Below the pieces are notes generated by a model that saw only the letters and a program-made list of their open reading frames with translations, was not told where the DNA came from and ran no database searches. The position numbers and the translations under genes are program-made. From the NCBI RefSeq assembly GCF_013410455.1, contig NZ_JACCFW010000001.1:1938929-2002928 (forward strand): 64,000 nucleotides of DNA, in the 5' to 3' direction. Shown in pieces: positions 8,145 to 17,351 of this stretch (position 1 is the first letter of the stretch; each line of letters starts with the position of its first letter). Source of the DNA: Allobranchiibius huperziae (lineage in GTDB: Bacteria; Actinomycetota; Actinomycetes; Actinomycetales; Dermatophilaceae).

Positions 8145-9077
8145 CTAGGCGTACACCGCGCTGTGGTCGCCGTCGCCGTCCCAGTGACCGGCGAACATCG
8201 CGTTGCTGTTGTGCGCGATCAGCGCTTCGCCCTGCGGCGTGAGCGCGATGGTGCCGCCCGTCGCGCCACGGCCTGCCAGCTCCTCGTCGTAGGTGGCGCG
8301 CGTGGACCCCTCCAACGTCGCCCCTCCGTAGCGCACCCGCGCGGCGATGTCGTGGCCGACGACGCCTTGGATGAAGGCCTCGCCCTCGCCGGTGCAGGAG
8401 ACGGCGATCGACTTGGAGCTCGCGAAGGACCCCGCGCCGATGAGCGCGGTGTCGCCGACGCGGCCGACGGCCTGCGCGACCATCCCGCCGGTCGAGGTCG
8501 CGCACGCGACGCCTCCGGAGGCGTCGATCGCGACGGCACCCACGGTGCCGGACTTCGACGGCGCGATCTCCCGCTGCAGGACCTCGTCCAGCTGCTTCTG
8601 TCGGTGGGCCGTGACGAAGTAGTCCGGCTCGACCGTCGCCAGGTACCATCCGGCAGCGAGCTCCGCGGTGGGACTCACGAGCAGTACGTGGTCGGTGCGC
8701 TCGAGTACCGCGCGGGCGGCGAGCACCGGATTGCGCGCGTACCGGCTGACGGCGACGGCTCCGGCCCGACCATCCCCGTCCATGACGGCGGCGTCCAGTT
8801 CGGCCGTCCCCTCGCGGGTCAAGGATGCCCCCCGCCCGGCGTTGAAGAGAGGGTTGTCCTCCAGGACCATGACGGCCGCGCACACCGCGTCCAATGCACT
8901 CTGACCGGCCACCAGGGCGCTGCGGCCGGAGTCGAGGGCATCCTGCAGTCCGCGTCGATAGTCCTGGGCGGCCTGCAGTGCCAGCTCGGTGGTGCGCGGC
9001 CCGGCTCCACCGTGGATGAGCAGCACCGGGCGGATCTCGCCGCGTGCCGAAGGCTGCCGCGAATAGAGGATGTTCAT
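8145..9077 (-). CDS. Isoaspartyl peptidase/L-asparaginase (Ntn hydrolase)
   Basis: 310 aa from the ATG at 9077 (a GTG three codons upstream is possible). The protein is a plant-type asparaginase precursor: IHGGAG near residue 21, NAGRGASLT near 79, and the autocleavage site before Thr178 in KSGTVGAVA. Thr178 becomes the N-terminal nucleophile of the beta subunit. TSTGG (194-198) lies in the conserved substrate loop. These enzymes hydrolyse beta-aspartyl dipeptides and L-asparagine. It directly follows the M55 D-aminopeptidase (15-nt gap) and peptide importer, so release of aspartate from imported isoaspartyl peptides fits. No signal peptide, hence cytoplasmic. Confidence 0.9.
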   Translation of the reverse strand: MNILYSRQPSARGEIRPVLLIHGGAGPRTTELALQAAQDYRRGLQDALDSGRSALVAGQSALDAVCAAVMVLEDNPLFNAGRGASLTREGTAELDAAVMDGDGRAGAVAVSRYARNPVLAARAVLERTDHVLLVSPTAELAAGWYLATVEPDYFVTAHRQKQLDEVLQREIAPSKSGTVGAVAIDASGGVACATSTGGMVAQAVGRVGDTALIGAGSFASSKSIAVSCTGEGEAFIQGVVGHDIAARVRYGGATLEGSTRATYDEELAGRGATGGTIALTPQGEALIAHNSNAMFAGHWDGDGDHSAVYA

Positions 9078-9091
9078 CCCGTCCACGGCTG

Positions 9092-9925
9092 TCAGCGCCC
9101 GCCGGCTTGGCGGGTGATGTAGTTGACGGCGACGAACGATTCGAAGGCCGCCAGGGAATCGTCCGACTCGATGCGGATCGTCCGGGTGCCGATGCGCTCC
9201 GCGCCCTTGACCCAACTCCCGACCTCGGCCATGTCGCCGGTCTGGACGTCGAGGTCGAGCTGGACGGGGTGGGTGAGATCCACCCGCGCCAGGCGTCCGG
9301 ATGACGCGCGCTGCACCGCCTCCAGGGCACCCGCTCGGATCAGCCTCCGGGACGCTGTCGGGTGCAGATTCTTCGCGCTGAACCGGGAGTCGGAGTACTT
9401 CGTGACGACCCGGACCGCATTGCGCGCGAACGGCGCCGTCTGCTGCTGGGTCGCATCGTCACCGGTGACCAACCCGATCGGCACCGAGTAATGGTCGGCG
9501 ACGAGAGCGTTGATCCCGCTCTCCCCCACCTCCACGCCGTTCACCCGGGCGGCGGAGAAGACCTCGGGGTTGTAGGTGTGCGAAAGCGTCGAGGCTGCAC
9601 CGGAGATCGACCCGTGGTAGCCGACGAAGAAGATGACGTCGAAGGAATCGTCCAGCTGCTGCATCATGTAGTGCTGCTTGTGCCGGCCGGAGACGTACAT
9701 CACCTCGTGGGCGAGCGCGCTCGGATCCAGGTTGCGCATGGTCGAGTGCGAGTCGTTCACCACGATCTCGTCCGCGCCGCCCTCGACGGCGCCGTCGATC
9801 GCCGCGTTGACCTCACCGAGCATCAGTTCGCAGCCCAGGGCGTACGCCGCGCCGCCCTCGCGGCACTGCTCCCAGTCCACGATCCCGGCGACGCCCTCGA
9901 AATCGAACGAGATGTAAACCTTCAT
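9092..9925 (-). CDS. M55 family D-aminopeptidase (DppA type)
   Basis: 277 aa starting MKVYISFDFEGVAG, the diagnostic N terminus of the family. The zinc ligands known from the Bacillus subtilis enzyme fall at the expected places: Asp8, Glu10, His60 (NDSH) and His104 (GYHG), with an acidic residue near 132. The family forms self-compartmentalised decamers that remove N-terminal D-amino acids such as D-Ala from peptides. Its ATG overlaps the stop of the upstream ATPase gene (ATGA), so the enzyme is translationally coupled to the peptide transporter. A longer frame reading upstream through the ATPase gene is only a shadow. Confidence 0.92.
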   Translation of the reverse strand: MKVYISFDFEGVAGIVDWEQCREGGAAYALGCELMLGEVNAAIDGAVEGGADEIVVNDSHSTMRNLDPSALAHEVMYVSGRHKQHYMMQQLDDSFDVIFFVGYHGSISGAASTLSHTYNPEVFSAARVNGVEVGESGINALVADHYSVPIGLVTGDDATQQQTAPFARNAVRVVTKYSDSRFSAKNLHPTASRRLIRAGALEAVQRASSGRLARVDLTHPVQLDLDVQTGDMAEVGSWVKGAERIGTRTIRIESDDSLAAFESFVAVNYITRQAGGR

Positions 9926-10920
9926 GCAGACTCCTTCGTTGCTGCGATGGACCGGGGTTGCAACGCTCCGGCGAACAGGCATGCGGCCAGATGGTCGGGT
10001 GCGCCGGCCGGCTGCAGCGCCGGGTCCGTGTCGAGACACGAAGACTGCGCGTGCGCGCACCGCGGGTTGAACCTGCAGCCCTCGGGCAGATGGATCGGAC
10101 TGGGCGGTTCGCCCTCGATGGCCGGCGCACGCTCCAGATCGACGGGTCGCATCCGGGGGACGGAGGCGATGAGCGCCTTGGTGTACGGGTGTTGCGGGTC
10201 GGCGAACAGGGCCTGCACCGGCGCGACCTCGACGATCCGGCCCAGGTACATCACCGCGATCCGGTCCACCAGATGCTGCACGACCGCCAGGTTGTGCGCG
10301 ATGAAGAGGACGGACAGCCCCAGCTCGGTGCGCAGCGATCGGAACAGATCGAGGATGGTGGCCTGCACCGAGACGTCGAGGGCCGAGACCGGCTCGTCGG
10401 CGACCAGCACCTCCGGTCGCACCGCCAGAGCCCGGGCGATCGCGATGCGCTGCCGCTGCCCACCGGAGAACTGACCCGGATACGCATCGAGCGCACTGTC
10501 GTCCAGACCCACCAGGCCCATCAGGCGGGACACTTCCTTGTCGATCTGGTCCCGCGGCACGATCTTGTGGACCCGGAGCACCTCCGCCAGCGTCGAGCGG
10601 ACGGTCAGCCGGGGGTTGAGGGATGAGTAGGGGTCCTGGAACACCATCTGGATCCGTCGGTGCTCGCCGGCGTTGCGACGTATCCCTATCTCCGACCCGT
10701 CGGACAGCACTCGTCCGGAGGTCTGACGGGTCCCTCCCGCGATGATCTTCGCCAGCGTCGACTTGCCGGAGCCGGACTCCCCCACCAGCCCCAGGATCTC
10801 CCCGCGCTGCAGCTCCAGGGACACTCCGTCCAGGGCCCGCAGGATGTTCCTGCGGCTGCCGTACTGCTTGGTGACGTCCTCGACGCGGAGCGCCTCGTTC
10901 ACGCCCGAGTTGATGCTCAT
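9922..10920 (-). CDS. Oligo/dipeptide ABC transporter ATP-binding protein, DppF/OppF type
   Basis: 332 aa from the ATG at 10920, which overlaps the preceding ATPase stop. Walker A GESGSGKST, Q-loop MVFQDPYSSLNP, signature FSGGQRQRI, Walker B LVADEPVSALD and the H-loop in FIAHNLAVV are intact. The C-terminal oligopeptide-transporter extension with cysteines (CRFNPRCAHA, SSCLDTD) is present; in this subfamily it can bind an iron-sulfur cluster. It energises import by the two permeases encoded upstream. Confidence 0.92.
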   Translation of the reverse strand: MSINSGVNEALRVEDVTKQYGSRRNILRALDGVSLELQRGEILGLVGESGSGKSTLAKIIAGGTRQTSGRVLSDGSEIGIRRNAGEHRRIQMVFQDPYSSLNPRLTVRSTLAEVLRVHKIVPRDQIDKEVSRLMGLVGLDDSALDAYPGQFSGGQRQRIAIARALAVRPEVLVADEPVSALDVSVQATILDLFRSLRTELGLSVLFIAHNLAVVQHLVDRIAVMYLGRIVEVAPVQALFADPQHPYTKALIASVPRMRPVDLERAPAIEGEPPSPIHLPEGCRFNPRCAHAQSSCLDTDPALQPAGAPDHLAACLFAGALQPRSIAATKESA

Positions 10921-11921
10921 GCGTTGACCTCGAAGATCTCGTGGACGCGGTCGCAGGCCGAGAGCCTGCCGCCCGCCACCGGGGCGAGCTGCTTGGCACT
11001 CGTCGTGCACGCCTCGACGGCGTGGCGGCAGCGGGGAGCGAATGCGCACCCCGGGAGCGGATGGGTCAACGACGGTGGCAGTCCCGGGATGGGCTTGAGC
11101 ATCCTCGCCGGGTCATCGAAGTCCGGTGCGGATTCGAAGAGGGCCTCGGTGTAGGGATGCAGGGGCGCGCGATACACATCGCGGACGCTGCCCTCCTCCA
11201 TGATCTGCCCGCCGTACATCACGCTCAGGCGGCTGCATGTCTGGCTGATGACGGCCAGGTCGTGGGTGACGAACACCAGCGCGCTGCCCATGTCCTCGCA
11301 CAGCGTGGCGAGCAGCCGCAGCACCTGGTCCTGCACGGTCACGTCCAGCGCGGTGGTGGGCTCGTCGCAGAGCACCAACGTCGGCTGGCACGACAGCGCC
11401 ATCGCGATCATGACCCGCTGGCGCAGACCCCCGGACAGCTCGTGCGGAAAGGCCCTGGCCCGCCGTACGGGGTCGGGGATCCCGGTACGCGCGATCATCT
11501 GCACGGCCAGGTCCATCGCCGCCTTCTTCGACAGTCCCAGGTGACGACGCGGTCCCTCCGCGATCTGCGCGCCGACCCGCATGGTGGGGTTCAACGCGGT
11601 CATCGGCTCCTGGAAGATCATCGACAGCCTCGGGCCCATGATCTGCCGGCGTCTGGCCGCCGGCATCGACAGCAGATCCTCGCCGCCCAGCCAGGCCTGC
11701 CCCTCCATGACCTCCACGCCCCGGGGCAGCAGGCCGGCGATGGCCTTCAAGGTCATCGACTTGCCCGACCCCGACTCCCCCACCAGGCCGTACCGCACAC
11801 CGGCAGGGACCTCGAAGGACACGTCGCGCACCAGGGGATCCCAGTGGCCTTCACTTCGGCGGATACCGAGGCTCAGGTGCTGCACGCTCAGCACCGGCGT
11901 CGACGGTGTGTCGGTCGGCAC
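10917..11921 (-). CDS. Oligo/dipeptide ABC transporter ATP-binding protein, DppD/OppD type
   Basis: 334 aa, GTG start overlapping the TAG of the permease by one base. Walker A GESGSGKSM, FQEPMTALNP Q-loop, signature LSGGLRQRV, Walker B LVLCDEPTTALD, and the C-terminal extension GCAFAPRCRHAVEAC. It pairs with the DppF-type ATPase to make the heterodimeric motor of the importer. Close packing of all five transporter genes shows a single operon. Confidence 0.92.
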   Translation of the reverse strand: MPTDTPSTPVLSVQHLSLGIRRSEGHWDPLVRDVSFEVPAGVRYGLVGESGSGKSMTLKAIAGLLPRGVEVMEGQAWLGGEDLLSMPAARRRQIMGPRLSMIFQEPMTALNPTMRVGAQIAEGPRRHLGLSKKAAMDLAVQMIARTGIPDPVRRARAFPHELSGGLRQRVMIAMALSCQPTLVLCDEPTTALDVTVQDQVLRLLATLCEDMGSALVFVTHDLAVISQTCSRLSVMYGGQIMEEGSVRDVYRAPLHPYTEALFESAPDFDDPARMLKPIPGLPPSLTHPLPGCAFAPRCRHAVEACTTSAKQLAPVAGGRLSACDRVHEIFEVNA

Positions 11922-12799
11922 TATCTTCTCCGCTCCGGGGACATCAGGTCACCCAGGCCATCGCCGATCAGGGACAGTCCGAGCCCCGTGATCACGACGG
12001 CGACACCGGGCAGCACTGCCATCCACCACAAGGTGGTGATGAATTCCTGCGCATCGGAGATCATCGATCCCCATTCGGCGGTCGGTGGCGTGATGCCCAG
12101 GCCCAGATAGCCCAGGGTCACGATCACCATGATGTCCATGATGATGTCGGACATGGCGTAGGTGATGGCCTGGCTCACCACGTTCGGGCCGACGTGCCGA
12201 GCCAGCACCCGCAGATTTTTCAGGCCGCCGAGGCGGGCGGCCTGCACGTACTCCTGGCGCCTCGCAACGATCACCTCACCGCGCACGATCTTGCAGTAGG
12301 AGACCCACGAGACCAGGGCGATCGCGAGATAGATGCTGCGCTCGCCGGACCCCATGACGAAGACGAGGGCGATCACCAGCAGATACAGCGGGAAGGCGTA
12401 GAAGACGTCGACCACGCGCATGATGATGATGTCGACCCAGCCCCCGTAGTAGCCGGCGATCGCGCCGAGCACGGACCCCACCACGAAGGGGATGAGGACC
12501 GCGAGGAAGCCGATCTTGAGGTCGACGCGTGCGCCGTACAGCAGTCGGGAGAGGACGTCGCGACCGAGTTTGTCCGTCCCGAGCCAATGCGAGCCGCTGG
12601 GCCCCTGGAGCGCCTGGTCGAGGTTCTGGTGCAGCGGGTTGTCCGGCGAGATGAGCGGGGCCAGGACGGCGAGTAGCACCATGATCCCGACGATGATCAA
12701 CCCGGCGACGAGCGAGCGGTTCTCATACCAGGGACGCAGCCGACGCGACGCCGGCTGCCCGCCGCGGCGTGACCGACGCAGCGTGGCGACGGCGCTCAT
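11921..12799 (-). CDS. Peptide ABC transporter permease, DppC/OppC type
   Basis: 292 aa with an N-terminal cytoplasmic stretch, a first helix (LVAGLIIVGIMVLLAVLAP) and the OppC_N region with GSHWLGTDKLGRDVLSR. The BPD_transp domain follows, with the EAA-type loop QAARLGGLKNLRVLARHVGPN that contacts the ATPases. It overlaps the upstream DppB-type permease gene by 4 nt. Confidence 0.9.
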   Translation of the reverse strand: MSAVATLRRSRRGGQPASRRLRPWYENRSLVAGLIIVGIMVLLAVLAPLISPDNPLHQNLDQALQGPSGSHWLGTDKLGRDVLSRLLYGARVDLKIGFLAVLIPFVVGSVLGAIAGYYGGWVDIIIMRVVDVFYAFPLYLLVIALVFVMGSGERSIYLAIALVSWVSYCKIVRGEVIVARRQEYVQAARLGGLKNLRVLARHVGPNVVSQAITYAMSDIIMDIMVIVTLGYLGLGITPPTAEWGSMISDAQEFITTLWWMAVLPGVAVVITGLGLSLIGDGLGDLMSPERRR

Positions 12800-13755
12800 A
12801 CGTCACCCCGACGGGTGAGATCGACGCGTGGATCAAGGAGCGTGTAGACGATGTCGGTGAGCACACCCACCGCCACGACGAACACCGCGACGAACAGGGC
12901 CACAGCCTGCACCGACGGGAAGTCGCGCGCCTGGATCGACCCGATCAGCAACGATCCCAGTCCGGGAATCGCGAACACCTGCTCGATGACGAGCGTGCCG
13001 CCCACGAGGTAACCGACGTTCACCCCGACGATGCTGACGGCGGGGATCACCGCGTTCCGCAGGACGTGGCCTGAGAACAGCGACCAGCCACCCGCGCCTT
13101 TGGACCGTGCTGTCGCCACATAGTCGCTCTCCAGCACGTTGAGCATCGAGGACCGCAGGCTGCGGATGATCACCGGTGACACCGAGATGGCCAGCGTCAA
13201 CGCGGGCAGGAAGAGATACCAGAGGTGTTGGGAGAACGTCTGCCCGTAGCCACCCACCGGGAACCACTTGAACCCGACCGCGAAGACCAGCAGCAGCATC
13301 ACTCCCACCCAGAACTGGGGCATACCGAGCCCCACGAGCGGCACCACCCGCACGGCATGGTCGCGGGCTCCGCCGGGGCGGCTGGCAGCCCATGCCGACA
13401 GTGGGACGCTGATGATCAGCATCAGCACCACGGAGTAGAGGACCAGCAGCAAGGTCACCGGCACCCGCTGCAGGACCAGACTCAGGACCGAGGTCTGGTA
13501 GGTGTAGCTCTGCCCCAGATTCCCGTGCGCGATGTTGTCGAGGAAGTGCAGGTACTGCTGCGGCAGTGACTCGTCCAGACCCATCTGCTTGCTGAGCGCC
13601 GCGACCCTGGCGGGTGTCGCCTGGGCACCCAGAATGGATTCGGCCGGATTACCCGGAATGAGATGCACGAGCAGGAAGACCACGACGGTCACCCCGAAGG
13701 CCACCGGCACCGCCTGCACGATGCGCATGGGCACGAACTTGAGTCGCCCTAGCAT
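12796..13755 (-). CDS. Peptide ABC transporter permease, DppB/OppB type
   Basis: 319 aa, six predicted transmembrane helices. The N-terminal HLIPGNPAESILG and the IEQVFAIPGLGSLL segment near residue 270 are hallmarks of DppB/OppB permeases. The EAA loop is ATARSKGAGGWSLFSGHVLRN. It lies 40 nt downstream of the substrate-binding lipoprotein gene. Confidence 0.9.
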   Translation of the reverse strand: MLGRLKFVPMRIVQAVPVAFGVTVVVFLLVHLIPGNPAESILGAQATPARVAALSKQMGLDESLPQQYLHFLDNIAHGNLGQSYTYQTSVLSLVLQRVPVTLLLVLYSVVLMLIISVPLSAWAASRPGGARDHAVRVVPLVGLGMPQFWVGVMLLLVFAVGFKWFPVGGYGQTFSQHLWYLFLPALTLAISVSPVIIRSLRSSMLNVLESDYVATARSKGAGGWSLFSGHVLRNAVIPAVSIVGVNVGYLVGGTLVIEQVFAIPGLGSLLIGSIQARDFPSVQAVALFVAVFVVAVGVLTDIVYTLLDPRVDLTRRGDV

Positions 13756-13795
13756 GAGATCAGCCCTTCTCTCATTCGACGGAGGCCGGGGGCGA

Positions 13796-15370
13796 TTACT
13801 TGCTCTTCCACACGTCGGCGAGGGGGTAGTTGCCGAGCGGTGTCACCTCGAACCTGTGCACCTTCTTGGAGACCCCATACGCGAACGGCGCGTAATACAG
13901 GTACGCCAGCGGGGCATCGTGCGCAGTCACGTCCTGCAGCTGGTTGTAGAGCGCGGCTCGCTTGGTCGGGTCCACCGTCTGCTCCGCCTCGCGGTTGAGT
14001 TTGATGGCGGTCGGGCTCGAATAGTTGGTGTAGGCCGACTTCGCGCCACCGGCGGGGTCCACCGCGAAGCTGGTCCACTCATCGGGGTCCGGAATGTCCA
14101 TCGTCCACGCGGACAGACCCATCTCGTACTGCATGTTCTGCTGGGCGTTGTGGTTCGCGGTGGGGTCCAGCTGCTTGATGGTGACGTTGATGTTGTAGGG
14201 CTTCAGGTCGCTCTGGATGATCTGCGCGGTGGTCATCTTCGAGGCATCACCGGACGGGATCAGCAGCGTCGTACTAAAACCGTTCGGCACTGAGGACTGG
14301 GCGAGTTCGCTCTTCGCGAGGGCTGCGTCCTTCATGATCCCGGGTGTGCTCTTCTGGTAGAACGGCACACCGGGCATCAGCAGCGAGTTCGCCGCGGTCC
14401 CGTGGTTGAAGAGGACCGCCTTCACGATGGCCTGGCGATCGATCATCGCCGAGATCGCGCGGCGTACGTGGATGTCCTGGAACGGCTTCTTGGCCTCGTT
14501 GAACGCGACGTAGTCCAGCTCGGTCGAGGGGAACGCCGTGGCGGAGACCGTCGGGGAGCCCACCGACTGGAACGTCGACCAGTCCGGGTACTCGTCGACG
14601 TCGGCCTGCCCGCCCTGCACCTGCAGCTTGCGCGTGTTGGAGTCGGGCACGACGTTGAAGGTCACGGACTGCAGGTGGGGGTAGCCCTTCTGCCAGTAGT
14701 TGGGGTTGGCGAGCAGCTTCAGGTACTGCCCGCGCTTCCACTCCCCCCACTTGAACGGCCCCGTGCCCACCGGCGCCTGGTAGAAGGCGTCCATCGTCTT
14801 GCCGCCGTAGTTGTTCGGCACCACGGCGTTGGAGAAGAGCGCGAGGTCGGCGATCAGGGGTGCCCACGGGTGCTTCAGCGTCACCACGACCACGTACTTG
14901 CTGGGGGCCGAGACCTGCTTGATGGAGCTGTTGATGTAGCCCCAGCCCGTGGACGCGTACTTGGTGTCCTGGTCGATGGAGAACTTCACGTCGGCCGAGG
15001 TCATCTCCGTGCCGGTGGAGAACTTGATGCCCGGCTTGAGCTGGATCGTGTAGGTCATCTTGTCGGCGGAGATCGTGTATCCCTTCGCCAGCAGAGGGGT
15101 CGTGCCCTTGCCGTCGGGGGTGACGGTGAACAGGGGCTGCAGCATCTGCTCGAAGGTGAAGATCGACGTGTTGTCGAAGGTCAGGATGTTGTTCATGGAC
15201 TTGGCGTCCTGGGCACGTGCGACGACCAGGTTCCCGCCCTGGACGGGGGTCCCCACGTCGGCGTTCGTCCCAGAGGTGCCGCCGGAGGCACCACCCGAAC
15301 ATGCGCTCAGCGCAACGCTGCCCATCGCGAGAGCACCCACGGTGGTCAGACTCAGAACCTTGCGTCTCAT
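13796..15370 (-). CDS. Peptide-binding lipoprotein of ABC transporter (SBP family 5)
   Basis: 524 aa. A lipoprotein signal peptide ends in LSAC with Cys24 as the lipidated residue, followed by a Ser/Gly-rich linker. The mature part is a family 5 extracellular solute-binding protein of normal length, with the N-terminal hallmark region GNLVVARAQDAKSMN and a late DIPDPDEWTSF segment. It captures peptides or related compounds outside the membrane for the permeases encoded downstream. It is the first gene of the operon and is divergent from the RpiR-type regulator. Confidence 0.9.
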   Translation of the reverse strand: MRRKVLSLTTVGALAMGSVALSACSGGASGGTSGTNADVGTPVQGGNLVVARAQDAKSMNNILTFDNTSIFTFEQMLQPLFTVTPDGKGTTPLLAKGYTISADKMTYTIQLKPGIKFSTGTEMTSADVKFSIDQDTKYASTGWGYINSSIKQVSAPSKYVVVVTLKHPWAPLIADLALFSNAVVPNNYGGKTMDAFYQAPVGTGPFKWGEWKRGQYLKLLANPNYWQKGYPHLQSVTFNVVPDSNTRKLQVQGGQADVDEYPDWSTFQSVGSPTVSATAFPSTELDYVAFNEAKKPFQDIHVRRAISAMIDRQAIVKAVLFNHGTAANSLLMPGVPFYQKSTPGIMKDAALAKSELAQSSVPNGFSTTLLIPSGDASKMTTAQIIQSDLKPYNINVTIKQLDPTANHNAQQNMQYEMGLSAWTMDIPDPDEWTSFAVDPAGGAKSAYTNYSSPTAIKLNREAEQTVDPTKRAALYNQLQDVTAHDAPLAYLYYAPFAYGVSKKVHRFEVTPLGNYPLADVWKSK

Positions 15371-15455
15371 GGCCTACTCCTCGATGTCGGACGACCCGAG
15401 ACCCGCGGCGCCAGTGCCCCGCGGGTCGTTGTGTCGAACGTACGGACGCTGCTCC

Positions 15456-15551
15456 CCTGGTACCAGGAGGGTGAGCAGGTCGTTACGCAAACGTTATTAC
15501 GGATGTGTCTTGATCTCTGATTTTGTGTGGTCTGGTTACATCTGTTACGCA
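15456..15551. promoter_or_regulatory. Divergent control region with palindrome and repeated octamer
   Basis: The 228-bp gap between the peptide operon and the RpiR gene holds a perfect 12-bp palindrome CCTGGTACCAGG (15456-15467). It also holds two direct copies of GTTACGCA (15482-15489 and 15544-15551). Either element could be the operator of the divergent RpiR regulator. Spacing and symmetry are seen; binding is inferred. Confidence 0.35.
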
Positions 15552-15598
15552 CCGTCGTGACCCGTCCCGGTCATGCGATCGAGAGTGGAGGCCCTTGT

Positions 15599-16489
15599 AT
15601 GCCAACGGAACCCTCGGCGTCGTCCACGGTCGACGCGCGGGTGCACCAGATGATGGACGGGCTGAGCGACGCCGAACGACGCGTCGCCAGGCGACTCCTG
15701 GCCGACTATCCGGCGTGCGGACTCGGCACCAGCCACAGCCTCGCCGCGGAGGCCGGGGTGAGCGCGCCGACCGTCGTGCGCCTCGCCACACGTCTGGGCT
15801 TCACCGGGTTCAGCGACATGCAGCGGGCGCTGCGCTCCGAGGTCTCCAGCGGGGCCAGCAGCCCGGTGCAGCGCACGATCGCGCAGAGCCATGATCCACA
15901 CGGGCCCACGCCGTTCGCGGAAGCGATGCAGCGACGTGCCGATGCCGTCACCGCGACCGCGCGCAGGCTGCCCCCGTCCGAACTGGACTCGGCCATCGGC
16001 CTGATCACCGGTTGCACCAAACAGATCCTCATCACCGGCGGGTTCTTCTCCCGCTCCATCGCCCAGGTCCTCGCCCTGCAGCTCTCCCAGGTGCGCGGCG
16101 ACGTCGTGTACGTCGACGATCCACTCCGCCACGACGCAGGGCTCATCCTGGATGCCCGAAGGCGTTCTGTCCTGGTGCTTTTCGATCTACGCCGATACGA
16201 GCCGGCGTCCCTCGAACTCGCCCAGCAGGTCAAGGCCGCCGGACTGGACGTCATCCTGATCACCGATCGATGGATGTCACCGGTCGCAGCGGTCGCCGAC
16301 GTCGTCCTCACCGCGGAAGTCGAAGCCGTGCCCTTCGACACGTTCGTCGGGCTGCTCGCGCTGGTCGAGACCATCGTGGAGTCCGTGATGTCCCGGATGG
16401 GGGGACAGGGCATCCGTCGGATGCGCAAGTGGGAGGCCCAGGCGGTGGGTCACACCAGGGCCCACAACACCAACCCGCCACGTCAGTGA
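15599..16489 (+). CDS. RpiR-family transcriptional regulator (HTH + SIS)
   Basis: 296 aa from the ATG at 15599, which follows GTGGAGG. Residues 1-80 form the HTH_6 domain (LSDAERRVARRLLADYP, then AAEAGVSAPTVVRLATRLGF). Residues about 120-260 form a SIS sugar-phosphate-binding fold starting GCTKQILITGGFFSRS. RpiR proteins sense phosphosugars, including amino-sugar phosphates. Divergent orientation from the peptide-uptake operon makes it the likely local regulator, which could link peptide uptake to cell-wall amino-sugar turnover. That link is inference. Confidence 0.88.
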   Translation: MPTEPSASSTVDARVHQMMDGLSDAERRVARRLLADYPACGLGTSHSLAAEAGVSAPTVVRLATRLGFTGFSDMQRALRSEVSSGASSPVQRTIAQSHDPHGPTPFAEAMQRRADAVTATARRLPPSELDSAIGLITGCTKQILITGGFFSRSIAQVLALQLSQVRGDVVYVDDPLRHDAGLILDARRRSVLVLFDLRRYEPASLELAQQVKAAGLDVILITDRWMSPVAAVADVVLTAEVEAVPFDTFVGLLALVETIVESVMSRMGGQGIRRMRKWEAQAVGHTRAHNTNPPRQ

Positions 16490-16544
16490 CCACCAGCCGG
16501 CCGGGGAGGCCGGACTCGCGAACAGACCGCAACGAGGAGACACG

Positions 16545-17351
16545 ATGACCGAGAACCTGCAGCACAAGACCGCGATCGTCACCGGCTCCGGCAACGGGAT
16601 CGGTCGGGCCATCGCGACCGCTCTCGGTGCCGCGGGCGCACGGGTGATGGTGTCGGACGTGCTGGTCGACGACGGCGAACGCACCGTGCGGGAGATCATC
16701 GATAACGGCGGCGAGGCCGCCTTCACCGCCGCGGACGTCTCCGATGCGGACCAGGCGCAGGCGTTGGTCCGTACGACGGTGGAGCGCTTCGGATCCCTCG
16801 ACATCCTGGTCAACAACGCCGGCGTCGGTGGGGGCAAGCTCCGGCTGCACGAGATCGAGCCGGCGGACTTCGACCGCGTGATCGACGTCAACCTGCGGGG
16901 CACCTTTCTCTGCACCAAGTACGCCCTGCACCACTTCCTCGAGCAGGGCAGCGGGTGCGTGGTCAACACCGCATCGACGTACGGACTCATCGGCGCACCG
17001 AACGCCGCCGCGTACTGCGCGTCCAAGGCGGCGATCATCAATCTGACCCGTCAGCTCGCCGTCGACTACGGTCACGACGGCCTGCGGTTCAATGCCATCT
17101 GCCCGGGATACATCGACACCGGGCTCGGGCGGCGCGGCCCACAGTTGTCACCTGAGGAGTTCGACGCGGCCACGGCCATCAGGGAGAAGGCCGCCGGCAT
17201 GCAACCGCTGGGACGTCAGGCCCAGCCCAGCGAGGTGGCCAACCTTGCCGTCTTCCTGGCCTCCGACTCCGCGTCGTTCATGACCGGGTCGATCGTCACC
17301 GTGGACGGCGGGTGCACGACGACGTTCAACTACGGCGAGGCCAGCAACTAG
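16545..17351 (+). CDS. Short-chain dehydrogenase/reductase (classical SDR)
   Basis: 268 aa, ATG after AGGAGA. Cofactor loop TGSGNGIG, NNAG motif, catalytic YCASK and C-terminal TGSIVTVDGGC identify a FabG-like SDR. The substrate is unknown. It follows the RpiR gene by 55 nt and is probably co-transcribed with it. Confidence 0.88.
   Translation: MTENLQHKTAIVTGSGNGIGRAIATALGAAGARVMVSDVLVDDGERTVREIIDNGGEAAFTAADVSDADQAQALVRTTVERFGSLDILVNNAGVGGGKLRLHEIEPADFDRVIDVNLRGTFLCTKYALHHFLEQGSGCVVNTASTYGLIGAPNAAAYCASKAAIINLTRQLAVDYGHDGLRFNAICPGYIDTGLGRRGPQLSPEEFDAATAIREKAAGMQPLGRQAQPSEVANLAVFLASDSASFMTGSIVTVDGGCTTTFNYGEASN

Noticed and set aside
9092-10999. 635-aa frame that would fuse an N-terminal extension to the M55 peptidase
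   Set aside because: The first ~358 codons are out of frame with the ATPase gene that occupies the same DNA; the M55 protein begins cleanly at MKVYISFDFEG.
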